Shown: positions 1 through 8,526 of the stretch, one piece after another
Layout of the letters: every line of letters begins with the position of its first letter
How positions within the stretch are numbered: the first letter of the stretch is position 1
NCBI RefSeq assembly: GCF_003627795.1
Contig: NZ_CP032684.1
Coordinates: 907,001-971,000, forward strand
From: Rhizobium sp. CCGE531
GTDB taxonomy: Bacteria; Pseudomonadota; Alphaproteobacteria; Rhizobiales; Rhizobiaceae
Direction: 5' to 3'
DNA length: 64,000 bases
The notes under the pieces: generated by a model
What the model was told of the DNA's origin: nothing
The model's database searches: none
What the model saw: the letters and a program-made list of their open reading frames with translations, nothing else
Made by a program: the position numbers and the translations under genes

Positions 1-165
1 TTCCGCATGGGCTGTGACGTCGTGGAGTTCACGGGTGCGGTTGCTGGCGGTGGCGATGACCTTGCTGTCGAGAACGATAACGGCGCCGATCGGTACTTCG
101 CCCCGCTCTCCGGCGCGGCGCGCTTCGGCCAAAGCAAGCTCCATGAATTGATTTGTAGCCGCCAT
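1..165 (-). CDS. tadA: tRNA-adenosine(34) deaminase, 5' part
   Basis: Only the first 55 codons lie in the window; the rest continues beyond position 1. The reverse complement from the ATG at 165 reads MAATNQFMELALAEARRAG, then GEVPIGAV and, at the window edge, the zinc-binding TAHAE motif that contains the catalytic glutamate of the cytidine/adenosine deaminase fold. TadA converts adenosine to inosine at the wobble position of tRNA-Arg(ACG). The gene diverges from rluB across about 70 bp. Identification rests on the N-terminal third, which is very characteristic of the family. Confidence 0.88.
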   Translation of the reverse strand, partial: MAATNQFMELALAEARRAGERGEVPIGAVIVLDSKVIATASNRTRELHDVTAHAE

Positions 166-237
166 TCAAGATTTTCCACTTAACCGCAAGGGCGTGACCT
201 GATAGGAACACGCGTTAAAAATTCAGGCAAACAACAA

Positions 238-2265
238 ATGACGATGAATGACAAGCCCAAGCGGCCTGGGCCTAAACCCTTTGCTCGCGACAAGCAGATG
301 AAATCGGATGGCGCGAAGCCGGCAAAAGCCGCAACCGTCAAGGCCGCGGATGAAACCGTGGCAGGAGATGGGAAGGCCGAGCGCATTTCCAAGGTGATGG
401 CGCGCGCCGGCGTGGCGTCGCGCCGCGATATCGAGCGCATGATCATGGACGGCCGCGTCAGGCTGAACGGCGTGCCGCTGGATACGCCTGTTGTCAACGT
501 GACGCTGGCCGATAAGATCGAGGTCGACGGCGTGCCGATCCGCGGCATCGAGCGCACGCGCCTGTGGCTCTATCACAAGCCGGCCGGCCTGGTGACCACC
601 AATGCCGATCCGGAAGGACGCCCGACTGTTTTCGACAATCTGCCGGAAGAGCTGCCACGGGTCATGTCGATCGGCCGCCTCGACATCAATACCGAAGGTT
701 TGTTGCTGCTGACCAATGACGGCGGCCTGGCCCGCGTTCTGGAACTGCCGACGACCGGCTGGCTGCGCCGCTATCGCGTCCGCGCCCATGGCGAGATCGA
801 TCAGGAAGCGCTGGACAAGCTGAAGGAAGGCATTGCAGTCGACGGTGTGCTCTACGGCTCGATCGAGGCGACGCTCGACCGCACGCAAGGCTCCAACGTC
901 TGGATCACCATGGGCCTGCGCGAAGGCAAGAACCGGGAGATCAAGAATGTCCTCGGCGCGCTCGGCCTCGAGGTCAACCGCCTGATCCGCATCTCCTACG
1001 GCCCGTTCCAGCTCGGCGAGCTGCCGGAAGGTCACGTCTTGGAAGTGCGCGGCCGCACGCTGCGCGATCAGCTTGGCCCACGTCTGGTCGAGGACGCCAA
1101 GGCGAATTTCGACGCGCCGCTCTACAATGCCCCGGCCGTTGCCGAAGCCGAAGAGGTGGATGCCAAGCCGGTTCGGACGGTCAAGGAAGAGCGTCCGAGG
1201 CGCGACCGCGAACGTCCCGAAGATAAGCGCGAACGCGCCTTGAGCCGTCTCGACACGAAGCGTGATGCCAAGCGCGACGATCGTCGCGAAGGCGGCCGCG
1301 ATGGTGGTCACAAGGACGATGACCGTCAGAAGCGCCAGCCGCTCGGCCCGCGCCGCAGCGCCAATGTCTGGATGGCGCCTGGTGCCAGGCCGCTCGGTGA
1401 AAAGGCCGCGGCCAAGGCTGCCAAGAATGTAAAGACCGCCTCCCGGCGCGGCGAACCTGAACGCCCGCAGCGCAGTGGCTTCGACCGCCCGGACGAAGGC
1501 CCGCGCGTTCGCGTCAACCGCGTGGCCGAGGCGGATGGCGAATGGATTCGTTCGAGCGAGGAAGCTCCGCGCACGGGGCGTGGCGATGACCAAGGTTCGG
1601 ACCGCAAGCGTTCCGATCGTCCCCGTGGCGACCGCCCGTTCGGCGATCGTCCTCCGCGGGGCGACCGGCCTTTTGGCGACAAGCCTCGCGGTGATCGTCC
1701 CTATGGTGACAAGCCACGTGGTTCGCGGCCGGAGGGCGGTGATCGTCCTCGCGCTAAGTCTTTCGATGGCGAAGGCCGTTCCGAGCGTCCTCGCGGTGAT
1801 CGCCCGTTTGGCGACCGTCCGCCTCGCGGCGACCGGCCTTTCGGTGACAAGCCTCGTGGTGATCGCCCCTATGGCGATAAACCCCGTGGCGATCGTCCCT
1901 ATGGCGAACGCCGGCCCCGCGCTGAGGGTGATGAGCGTCCTCGCGCCAGAGCTTTCGATGGTGAGCAGCGTTCGGAGCGCCCCCGTGGTGACCGTCCATT
2001 TGGCGATCGTCCGCCGCGTGGTGACCGGCCCTTCGGTGATCGCCCTCAAGGCGAGCGCTCTTTTGGCGACCGGCCGGCCGGCAAGCCCTTCGGCAAGAAG
2101 CCGGGCGGCGGTAAATCCTTTGGTGGCAAGCCGGGCGGGAAGCCCGGTGGCTCGCGTGGCTTTGGCGGCAAGCCGGGTGGCGCAGGTCGCCCATCCGGTG
2201 GTCCGCGCGGCGGCTCCGGTCGCGGTGGCCCCGGCAGGGGCGGCCCCAAGGGCGGCAGGGGCTGA
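238..2265 (+). CDS. rluB: 23S rRNA pseudouridine synthase (RluB/RsuA family) with long repetitive tail
   Basis: 675 residues. Residues 49-100 form an S4 RNA-binding domain (RISKVMARAGVASRRDIE). The catalytic domain follows, with the GRLDINTEG motif; Asp149 is the expected nucleophile. The enzyme family isomerises a uridine in large-subunit rRNA (position 2605 in E. coli). The catalytic part ends near residue 285. The remaining ~390 residues are a charged, low-complexity tail of RGDRPFGD-type repeats ending in a Gly/Arg/Lys stretch, likely disordered and RNA-binding (inference). An ATG six bases further on is an equally possible start. The stop is followed after 6 bases by rsmD, so both rRNA-modification genes are probably co-transcribed. 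Confidence 0.9.
   Translation: MTMNDKPKRPGPKPFARDKQMKSDGAKPAKAATVKAADETVAGDGKAERISKVMARAGVASRRDIERMIMDGRVRLNGVPLDTPVVNVTLADKIEVDGVPIRGIERTRLWLYHKPAGLVTTNADPEGRPTVFDNLPEELPRVMSIGRLDINTEGLLLLTNDGGLARVLELPTTGWLRRYRVRAHGEIDQEALDKLKEGIAVDGVLYGSIEATLDRTQGSNVWITMGLREGKNREIKNVLGALGLEVNRLIRISYGPFQLGELPEGHVLEVRGRTLRDQLGPRLVEDAKANFDAPLYNAPAVAEAEEVDAKPVRTVKEERPRRDRERPEDKRERALSRLDTKRDAKRDDRREGGRDGGHKDDDRQKRQPLGPRRSANVWMAPGARPLGEKAAAKAAKNVKTASRRGEPERPQRSGFDRPDEGPRVRVNRVAEADGEWIRSSEEAPRTGRGDDQGSDRKRSDRPRGDRPFGDRPPRGDRPFGDKPRGDRPYGDKPRGSRPEGGDRPRAKSFDGEGRSERPRGDRPFGDRPPRGDRPFGDKPRGDRPYGDKPRGDRPYGERRPRAEGDERPRARAFDGEQRSERPRGDRPFGDRPPRGDRPFGDRPQGERSFGDRPAGKPFGKKPGGGKSFGGKPGGKPGGSRGFGGKPGGAGRPSGGPRGGSGRGGPGRGGPKGGRG
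1618..2040 (+). repeat. Intragenic tandem repeats encoding RGDRPFGD units
   Basis: Within the rluB tail, a 63-base block coding for RPRGDRPFGDRPPRGDRPFGD occurs three times, near 1618-1680, 1786-1848 and 1978-2040. Shorter RGDRPYGDKP units lie between. The blocks differ mainly at third codon positions, so the amino-acid pattern is kept under selection while the DNA has diverged. These arrays are prone to length change between strains (inference). Confidence 0.85.
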
Positions 2266-2271
2266 CGCGCG

Positions 2272-2838
2272 GTGAGGATCGTCGGCGGTGAATTTCGCGG
2301 TCGCTCTCTTGCAACGCCGAAATCGAACGATATTCGTCCGACGGCGGATCGCACGCGCGAAAGCCTGTTCAACATCCTGAGCCACGCCTATCCTGAAGCC
2401 ATAGACGGCACCCGGATGATGGACGTGTTTGCCGGCACCGGCGCCGTCGGGCTGGAGGCGGCCTCGCGCGGCTGCCGTCATGTGCTCTTCGTCGAAAGCA
2501 GCGTCGAGGGCAGGGGCCTTCTCTGGGAAAACATCGATGCGCTCGGCCTGCACGGCCGCACGCGCATGCTGCGCCGTGACGCGACGGATCTCGGCAGCGT
2601 CGGCAATCTCGAACCTTTCGATTTTGTTTTCGCCGATCCGCCTTATGGCAAGGGATTGGGCGAGAAAGCCTTTGCCGCGGCGGCGGCGGGCGGCTGGCTG
2701 GTGCCCGGCGCGCTTGCGATCATCGAGGAGCGTGCCGACGTCACCGTTGCCGCGCCGTCGGATTTCCTGTTTCTGGAGGAACGGACCTTCGGCGACAGCA
2801 AGATGCATTTCTTCCGTTATCAGCCGCGGACGGCCTGA
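2272..2838 (+). CDS. rsmD: 16S rRNA (guanine(966)-N2)-methyltransferase
   Basis: 188 residues from a GTG start 6 bases after the rluB stop. The N-terminus MRIVGGEFRGR and the following RPTADRTRESLFNIL are typical of RsmD. The AdoMet-binding loop reads DVFAGTGAVGLEA and the N-methyltransferase motif IV reads DPPYG. The enzyme methylates guanine 966 of 16S rRNA in the assembled 30S subunit. The length matches the family. The tight spacing to rluB points to one transcript. Confidence 0.92.
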   Translation: MRIVGGEFRGRSLATPKSNDIRPTADRTRESLFNILSHAYPEAIDGTRMMDVFAGTGAVGLEAASRGCRHVLFVESSVEGRGLLWENIDALGLHGRTRMLRRDATDLGSVGNLEPFDFVFADPPYGKGLGEKAFAAAAAGGWLVPGALAIIEERADVTVAAPSDFLFLEERTFGDSKMHFFRYQPRTA

Positions 2839-2856
2839 CGGAGGAAGGAGAAAGAT

Positions 2857-3723
2857 ATGGGCGATTATGCTGATTTTGTCGGCAGCGATTACCCGGTTGC
2901 CGCCTCCGGCATCCCGAGCGTCGCGGTCGCCTTCGGCTGCGGCGGCGCGCGCGGGCTCGCCCATATCCACATCATCGAGGCGCTGGACGAACTCGGCATC
3001 CGCCCGGTCGCGATAGCCGGCTCTTCCATCGGCTCGATCATGGGCGCGGCCATGGCGGTCGGCATGAGCGGCGCGGAAATCCGCGACCATACGCTCGCAA
3101 CGGTCGGCAATCGTCCCGCCGTGCTCAACAAGATCTGGAGCTTGCGGCCGGTCAACATGCGCAGCATCCGGTTCGGCCAGTTCAATCTCGAACGCATCCT
3201 GCGCACGTTCCTGCCGACCACATTCCCGGAGAATTTTTCGGAACTGCACATACCGCTGAAGGTGGTGACAACGGATTACTACGATCAGGCCGAAGTCGTG
3301 ATCGAGAAGGGCGAGCTCTTTCCGGTGCTTGCCGCTTCCGCGGCCATTCCCGCCGTTTTCATGCCGGTCAAGCTCGGAGACCGCGTGATGATCGACGGCG
3401 GCATCATGAATCCGGTTCCCTATGAGCATCTGGCAGGCCTTGCCGATATCATCATCGGCATCGACGTCGTCGGCGGCCCGGAAGGCGCCGGCCGGCATAT
3501 TCCGAACCGGATCGAAAGCCTGTTCGGCGCCGGCCAGCTCACCATGCAGTCCAACATCGCGCTGAAGCTGCGGCTGCAAGCGCCGCAGATCTTCCTCCGC
3601 CCGGCCATCGGCCGCACGGGCGTCCTCGATTTCCTGAAGGCGCGCGATATCCTCGCCATGTCGGCCGGCATCAAGGACGAGCTGAAATTCGCCCTCGATC
3701 GTGTGATGACGGCGAAGAATTAG
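2857..3723 (+). CDS. Patatin-like phospholipase (RssA-type)
   Basis: 288 residues with the patatin fold signatures in order: the oxyanion-hole segment GCGGARGLAH near residue 28, the nucleophile elbow GSSIG near residue 54, and the Asp of the dyad in IDGGIMNP near residue 180. This indicates a Ser-Asp acyl hydrolase acting on lipids; the substrate is unknown. There is no signal peptide, so it should be cytoplasmic or membrane-peripheral. A strong Shine-Dalgarno sequence (GGAGGAAGGAGA) precedes the ATG, 18 bases after rsmD, and it may belong to the same operon. E. coli RssA is the closest named relative by motif. Confidence 0.85.
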   Translation: MGDYADFVGSDYPVAASGIPSVAVAFGCGGARGLAHIHIIEALDELGIRPVAIAGSSIGSIMGAAMAVGMSGAEIRDHTLATVGNRPAVLNKIWSLRPVNMRSIRFGQFNLERILRTFLPTTFPENFSELHIPLKVVTTDYYDQAEVVIEKGELFPVLAASAAIPAVFMPVKLGDRVMIDGGIMNPVPYEHLAGLADIIIGIDVVGGPEGAGRHIPNRIESLFGAGQLTMQSNIALKLRLQAPQIFLRPAIGRTGVLDFLKARDILAMSAGIKDELKFALDRVMTAKN

Positions 3724-3778
3724 GGCATTCCACCGGAATCGAGCAGCGCTACTTTCCCCGGCTATACAAACGACAGCG

Positions 3779-3887
3779 CCTGGAGCATTTCCGCTTTTCT
3801 TCGAATCGCGAAAACGCCCTATCTTCTTGTTTTGCTACGCATTCCGGACGGAAAACCGCTGCGCACTTTTCCTGGAATTGCTCTAAA
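3779..3887 (-). repeat. Dispersed rhizobial palindromic repeat, type A copy 1
   Basis: Read on the minus strand, the element starts TAGAGCAATTCCAGGAAAAG, continues through GCAGCGGTTTTCCGTCCGGAAT and ends in a GCG-TTTTCGCG type hairpin. Two related copies lie at 17590-17713 and 35203-35305. The first three bases serve as the stop codon of the adjacent antiporter gene. It resembles the RIME-like intergenic elements seen throughout Rhizobium genomes. Confidence 0.75.
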
Positions 3888-5703
3888 CCCGCTCCGGCTC
3901 CTCCTGGGGCAAAACGACGAGATCGTCGGCGTCGCTGTAGGTATCGGCGGCGCGTTTCGGCTTGACCAGCGGTTCGGGCTTGACCGGGCGGGAATAGAGC
4001 ATGTCGGTGCCTGCCTGTAGTCCTTCGCTGACCTGCAGCACCAGCCTTTGCTCATCGCGCTTGCGGATGTCTTCGCCGATCTCATAGGCTTCGGCCTCGC
4101 TGACCCCGAGTGCTTCCAGGGTGCGGCGGCCGAAGAGCAGGCCGGATTCCACCGTCTCGCGCAACTCGTAGTCGACGCCCTTGCGACGCAGGTCGATCGA
4201 ATGAACGCGGTCATAGGAGCGGACGAAGATGCGTGCGTGCGGATAATCCGTTTGCACGAGCTCGACGATCTTGTCTGTCAGCTCGCGCTGATGCGTGCTG
4301 ACGATGACGATCTTGGCGCGGTCGATGCCCGCCGATCGCAGCACTTCCTTGCGGGTGCCATCGCCGAAATAGATGCGGAAGCCGAAGCTCGATGCCTGGC
4401 GGATGCGATCGGCGGAGAAATCGATGACGGTAACATCCCGGCCGCTGGCAAGCAGGATCTGCGCGGCGATCTGGCCGAAGCGCGAAAAGCCGATCATCAG
4501 CACTTCGGAACCGGCGCCTTCGAAATCCTCGTCCAGCTCCTCCTGCGTGTCGCCCTTCATCAGCCGCTTCGCAAGCGCGGAACTTAGCGGTGTCAGTGCC
4601 ATCGACAGCGTGACGATGGCGATTAGCATCGAGGCGGTGTTGGCCGAGAAGAGGCCGCCGCTGGCACTGGCGGCGCTGAAGAGCACGAAGCCGAATTCGC
4701 CGCCTTGCGGCAGGAGGCCTGCGATGCGGACGGCATCATTGTGCGGCGAGCCCGTCACGCGGCAAAGGGCATAGATCACGATCGCCTTGATGATCATCAT
4801 GACCGGTACGGCAAGCAGGATCAGCACCCAATTGTCGAGGATCACCTCGAGTTTCAGCGACAGGCCGACGGCAATGAAGAAAATGGCGAGCAGCACGCCG
4901 CGGAAAGGCTCGATATCCGCTTCCAGCTCGTGACGATAGGAGGATTCGGCAAGCATCACGCCGGAGAGAAAGGCGCCCATTGCCATGGAGAGGCCGGCAA
5001 GCTGCATCAGCGTTGCCGATCCCATGACGACGAGGAGGGCGGCGGCAATCATCGCTTCGCGCGCGCCGGTGCGCGCAATCACCTGAAACAGTGGCGTCAG
5101 CAGATAACGGCCGGCGATGACCATTGCCGCCACCGCCCCGATGGCGATCGCAAGATCGGGGAGCGGATTGGTGGTTTCCTTCGGCCCGTCGAGAACGGTG
5201 ATGAGCGCCAGCAGCGGCACGATGGCAAGGTCCTGCAGCAGCAGCATCGAGAAGGAACGCTGCCCGTATTTCGTATTGACGTCGCCCTGCTGTTCCAGGA
5301 TCTGCATCGCAAACGCGGTCGAGGAGAGCGCCAGGCCGAAGCCGATGATGATGCTGCCCTTCCATCCGGCAATCCCGCCGAAATAGGCGGCAAGCATCAG
5401 GGCAAGACCACTTAAGATCACCTGCGCCGAGCCTAGGCCGAAAATATCCCGCCGCATCTGCCAGAGGCGCGAAGGCTTCAATTCGAGGCCGATGATGAAC
5501 AACAGGAAGACGACGCCCAGCTCCGCCACGGCAAGCACGGCTTCGCTGTCGCCGATGCCGTGCAGGACAGGGCCGATCACGACACCGGCCGCCAGATAGC
5601 CAAGCACTGTCCCCAGTCCGAGTTTTTTGAAGATCGGCGCCGTAACGACGGCACCTCCGAGCAGCATCAGGGTTTCGGTGAAGAGACTATTGGTGGCGGA
5701 CAT
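3883..5703 (-). CDS. CPA2-family monovalent cation:proton antiporter with RCK domain (Kef-like)
   Basis: 606 residues. About 12 hydrophobic segments fill residues 5-385, with the family motif FLLFIIGLELKPSRLW near residue 75. A cytoplasmic TrkA-N/RCK nucleotide-binding domain follows, with the Rossmann signature IGFSRFGQIA and FGDGTR. This architecture is that of KefB/KefC potassium efflux systems, which exchange K+ for protons and protect against electrophiles; whether this one is glutathione-gated cannot be told. The ATG at 5703 (MSATNSLF) is chosen because the open frame upstream has no membrane-protein character. The stop codon lies in a palindromic repeat. Confidence 0.87.
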   Translation of the reverse strand: MSATNSLFTETLMLLGGAVVTAPIFKKLGLGTVLGYLAAGVVIGPVLHGIGDSEAVLAVAELGVVFLLFIIGLELKPSRLWQMRRDIFGLGSAQVILSGLALMLAAYFGGIAGWKGSIIIGFGLALSSTAFAMQILEQQGDVNTKYGQRSFSMLLLQDLAIVPLLALITVLDGPKETTNPLPDLAIAIGAVAAMVIAGRYLLTPLFQVIARTGAREAMIAAALLVVMGSATLMQLAGLSMAMGAFLSGVMLAESSYRHELEADIEPFRGVLLAIFFIAVGLSLKLEVILDNWVLILLAVPVMMIIKAIVIYALCRVTGSPHNDAVRIAGLLPQGGEFGFVLFSAASASGGLFSANTASMLIAIVTLSMALTPLSSALAKRLMKGDTQEELDEDFEGAGSEVLMIGFSRFGQIAAQILLASGRDVTVIDFSADRIRQASSFGFRIYFGDGTRKEVLRSAGIDRAKIVIVSTHQRELTDKIVELVQTDYPHARIFVRSYDRVHSIDLRRKGVDYELRETVESGLLFGRRTLEALGVSEAEAYEIGEDIRKRDEQRLVLQVSEGLQAGTDMLYSRPVKPEPLVKPKRAADTYSDADDLVVLPQEEPERV

Positions 5704-5853
5704 CGTCTGTTTCTTTCCATGGGGCAGGCGGTATTGCGGCGCATGATTATGATAAACAACCATGCGTGAAGGGATTAGAACAAGAATCGGCTTTGCCGCC
5801 CTTGATGCTTCATGTAGTGCACAATAAATGGAACGCGAAGGAAAGGCCAAGTC

Positions 5854-7206
5854 ATGACCTCTGAAATCGATTCCGCCACTCTGCTTTCCCGCGCCAGCCA
5901 GTTGATCGATCTCGCCCGGAAGGCCGGCGCGGATGCGGCCGATGCCGTCGTGGTCCGATCGCGAGCCCATTCCGTCAGCGTGCGCCTCGGCAAGGTCGAG
6001 GGCACGGAGTCCTCCGAAAGCGACGATTTTTCGCTGAGGGTCTTCGTCGGCAACCGGGTGGCCAGCGTTTCGGCCAACCCCGGCTTCGATCTGACCGCTC
6101 TTGCCGAGCGCGCGGTCGCCATGGCGAAAGTGTCGCCGGAAGATCCCTTTGCCTGCTTGGCCGATGAGGCGGATCTCGCCAGGAACTATCCCGATCTCGA
6201 ATTGTTCGACCCGACCGAGGTTTCCTCGGAGCAGCTGCGTGAAGCAGCCCTTGCGACCGAAGCGGCGGCACTCGCCGTTTCCGGCGTCACCAATTCTTCC
6301 GGGGGCGGCGCCTCGGCCGGCATGGGCGGTCTCGTGCTCGTCACGTCGCATGGTTTTGCCGGTCACTATATGGGCTCGCGCTTCGGACGGTCCGTCAGCG
6401 TCATTGCCGGCGAAGGCACCGGCATGGAGCGCGACTATGATTTCGACAGCCGCCTCTATTTCGCGGAGCTGGATGCAGCTGAGGAGATCGGCCGCCGCGC
6501 CGGCGAACGCGTGGTCAAGCGCCTCAATCCGCGCCAGGTGCCGACGGACAAGAACGTCACTGTCGTCTTCGATCCGCGCGTGGCGCGCGGCTTCGTCGGC
6601 CACATTGCCGGCGCGATCAACGGCGCTTCCGTCGCCCGCAAGACCAGCTTCCTGCGCGACAAGATGGGCCAGCAGGTGCTGAAATCAGGCCTCTCGATCA
6701 CGGACGATCCGCTGATCGTGCGCGGCCCGTCCTCGCGCCCCTTCGACGGCGAGGGCGTATCCGGCAAGCGGCTCGTGATGATCGAGGATGGCGTCCTGAA
6801 ATCCTGGTTCCTCTCCACGGCGACGGCGCGGGAGATTGGCGGCGGCCTGAAGACCAACGGCCGTGGCGTGCGCGGCGGCACGGCGGTATCGCCCGCATCC
6901 ACCAACCTGGCGCTGGAGCCGGGCGATATTTCGCCGGAGGAATTGATCCGCAGCGTCGGAACGGGCTTCTACGTCACCGAGTTGATTGGTCAGGGCGTCA
7001 ACATGATCACCGGCGAATACAGCAGGGGCGCGACCGGCTTCTGGATCGAGAACGGTGAATTGACCTTCGCGGTTTCGGAGGTGACCATCGCCTCCAACCT
7101 GAAGGACATGTTCATGCGCGTGACGCCGGCAAGCGATATCGATCGCGATTTCGGCGTCGCCGCTCCGACGCTTGCGATCGAAGGCATGACGCTGGCTGGC
7201 CGCTGA
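5854..7206 (+). CDS. pmbA: TldD/PmbA family metalloprotease-like protein
   Basis: 450 residues, the usual length of PmbA (TldE). Characteristic segments include ADAADAVVVRSRAHSVSVR near residue 25 and the C-terminal GVNMITGEYSRGATGFWIENG. TldD and PmbA form a heterodimeric protease in E. coli that matures peptides such as microcins and degrades the CcdA antitoxin. PmbA itself lacks the HExxxH zinc motif that is found in TldD, and none is seen here. tldD is not in the window. A GGAAAGG ribosome site precedes the ATG. A possible operon with the phosphatase gene follows after 27 bases. Confidence 0.88.
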   Translation: MTSEIDSATLLSRASQLIDLARKAGADAADAVVVRSRAHSVSVRLGKVEGTESSESDDFSLRVFVGNRVASVSANPGFDLTALAERAVAMAKVSPEDPFACLADEADLARNYPDLELFDPTEVSSEQLREAALATEAAALAVSGVTNSSGGGASAGMGGLVLVTSHGFAGHYMGSRFGRSVSVIAGEGTGMERDYDFDSRLYFAELDAAEEIGRRAGERVVKRLNPRQVPTDKNVTVVFDPRVARGFVGHIAGAINGASVARKTSFLRDKMGQQVLKSGLSITDDPLIVRGPSSRPFDGEGVSGKRLVMIEDGVLKSWFLSTATAREIGGGLKTNGRGVRGGTAVSPASTNLALEPGDISPEELIRSVGTGFYVTELIGQGVNMITGEYSRGATGFWIENGELTFAVSEVTIASNLKDMFMRVTPASDIDRDFGVAAPTLAIEGMTLAGR

Positions 7207-7233
7207 GAAACGAGCGGAGATTGGAATTCGTGA

Positions 7234-8043
7234 ATGATCGATAGCCAGAAGGCCGGCCGATTGAGCGATGTGGACCTGATCGTGGGTGCTGCGCTCGAGG
7301 CGGGCAAGATCGCTCTCGGTTTCTTCCGGCAATCGCCGGAGGTCTGGTGGAAGAACAATGGCCAGTCCCCGGTCAGCGCCGCCGACTTTGCCGCCAATGA
7401 AAGCCTTGCCGCCACCCTGCGCTCGGCGCGGCCGGGTTATGGCTGGCTTTCCGAGGAAACCGATGACGATGCCGCACGGCCGAAGCACGCGACCGTTTTC
7501 GTCGTCGACCCAATCGACGGCACCCGGGGCTTTCTCTCGGGGTCGGATCTCTGGTGCGTCAGCGTCGCCGTCGTTACAGACGGGCGGCCCGTGGCGGGCG
7601 TTCTCTACGCGCCGGCGCTTGACGAACTGTTCGTGGCGACGGCCGATGGGCAGGCTTTGAAGAATGGCGAGCCGATCAGCGTTTCCCGCAGGGTCGGCGA
7701 TGGCATCCATCGTCTTGCGACCGGCGAGGATATGCTGATGGGCTTCGATCCGGATTTCCGCAAGACGGTCGAGCGGGTAAAGCATGTTCCCTCGCTTGCC
7801 TATCGTCTCGCCATGGTGGCGGACGGGCGGCTGGAAGGGACCATCGTCAAGCGCAACTCGCATGACTGGGATCTGGCGGCTGCCGATCTCATTCTGGAGC
7901 GGGCCGGCGGCGCTCTCGTGGATCTCGCGGGCAATGCCCTGCGCTACAATCGCGCCGAGGTATCGCATGACGAACTTTGCGGAGCATCGGCATCGCAATT
8001 ACCGGAGTTTCTCCGTCAGCTTTCCCACCGACGAGACGGTTGA
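7234..8043 (+). CDS. Inositol monophosphatase family phosphatase (CysQ/SuhB-like)
   Basis: 269 residues carrying all metal-binding motifs of the Li+-sensitive phosphatases: WLSEE near residue 73, DPIDGTRGFL near residue 91 and SHDWDLAAADLILERAGG near residue 209. Members hydrolyse inositol monophosphates, fructose-1,6-bisphosphate or 3'-phosphoadenosine 5'-phosphate using two or three Mg2+. The sequence alone does not settle the substrate; a CysQ-like or histidinol-phosphatase-like role is possible. It follows pmbA closely and precedes the DUF4170 gene. Confidence 0.82.
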   Translation: MIDSQKAGRLSDVDLIVGAALEAGKIALGFFRQSPEVWWKNNGQSPVSAADFAANESLAATLRSARPGYGWLSEETDDDAARPKHATVFVVDPIDGTRGFLSGSDLWCVSVAVVTDGRPVAGVLYAPALDELFVATADGQALKNGEPISVSRRVGDGIHRLATGEDMLMGFDPDFRKTVERVKHVPSLAYRLAMVADGRLEGTIVKRNSHDWDLAAADLILERAGGALVDLAGNALRYNRAEVSHDELCGASASQLPEFLRQLSHRRDG

Positions 8044-8104
8044 CCTTTTGGTCAAAATCCCTCAGATGAAGAGCGGAGGGGGACGACAGTAGAAAGAGAC
8101 GAAA

Positions 8105-8347
8105 ATGACTGATACCGGCAAAAAACAGCTCCTGCACCTAGTCTTCGGCGGTGAACTGGAAAACCTCGAAGAAGTTCAATTCCGTAATCTCAACGAGCTC
8201 GATATCGTCGGCATGTATCCCGACTATGCGAGCGCGCTGACGGCATGGAAATCCAAGGCGCAGCAGACTGTCGACAACGCCCATATGCGTTATTTCATCG
8301 TCCATCTGCATCGTTTGCTCGATCCGCAGGAAAAAGCGGCATCTTGA
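8105..8347 (+). CDS. DUF4170 family protein
   Basis: 80 residues, no signal peptide or membrane segment. The sequence LHLVFGGELENLEEVQFRNL with DIVGMYPDYASALTAWKSKA matches the small alphaproteobacterial DUF4170 family, which has no assigned function. In many rhizobia this gene sits directly between the inositol-phosphatase-like gene and waaA, as it does here. Downstream, an inverted repeat CGCCTCA...TGAGGCG (8351-8357 / 8389-8395) may be a weak terminator, but no T-run follows. Confidence 0.8.
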   Translation: MTDTGKKQLLHLVFGGELENLEEVQFRNLNELDIVGMYPDYASALTAWKSKAQQTVDNAHMRYFIVHLHRLLDPQEKAAS

Positions 8348-8526
8348 GGTCGCCTCATACCGAATTAGCATTTGATATCTCCATCCGGTGAGGCGTTCTC
8401 GCTTTAAATCCGGCCATGAAGCAGTATCCTTGACACAATAAGAACGAAAATCCGGCTGCTTATTCGGCCGTCTGACAATCGGGATTTGGCATAGATGATG
8501 ATCAGCTGGGATCGGAGGCGATCGAA

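Noticed and set aside
1618..2040. The regularly spaced repeats in rluB as a possible CRISPR array
   Set aside because: They are in-frame coding repeats without unique spacers of constant length.
223..3579. A 1,118-codon open frame on the minus strand opposite rluB, rsmD and the patatin gene
   Set aside because: It is the antisense shadow of high-GC genes with clear motifs on the plus strand; its own translation is repetitive and matches no family pattern.
5704..6603. An N-terminal extension of the antiporter reading frame
   Set aside because: It overlaps pmbA on the other strand and shows no membrane-protein character before MSATNSLF.
8351..8395. The inverted repeat CGCCTCA...TGAGGCG after the DUF4170 gene as a terminator
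   Set aside because: The loop is long and no T-run follows, so support is too weak for a separate feature.
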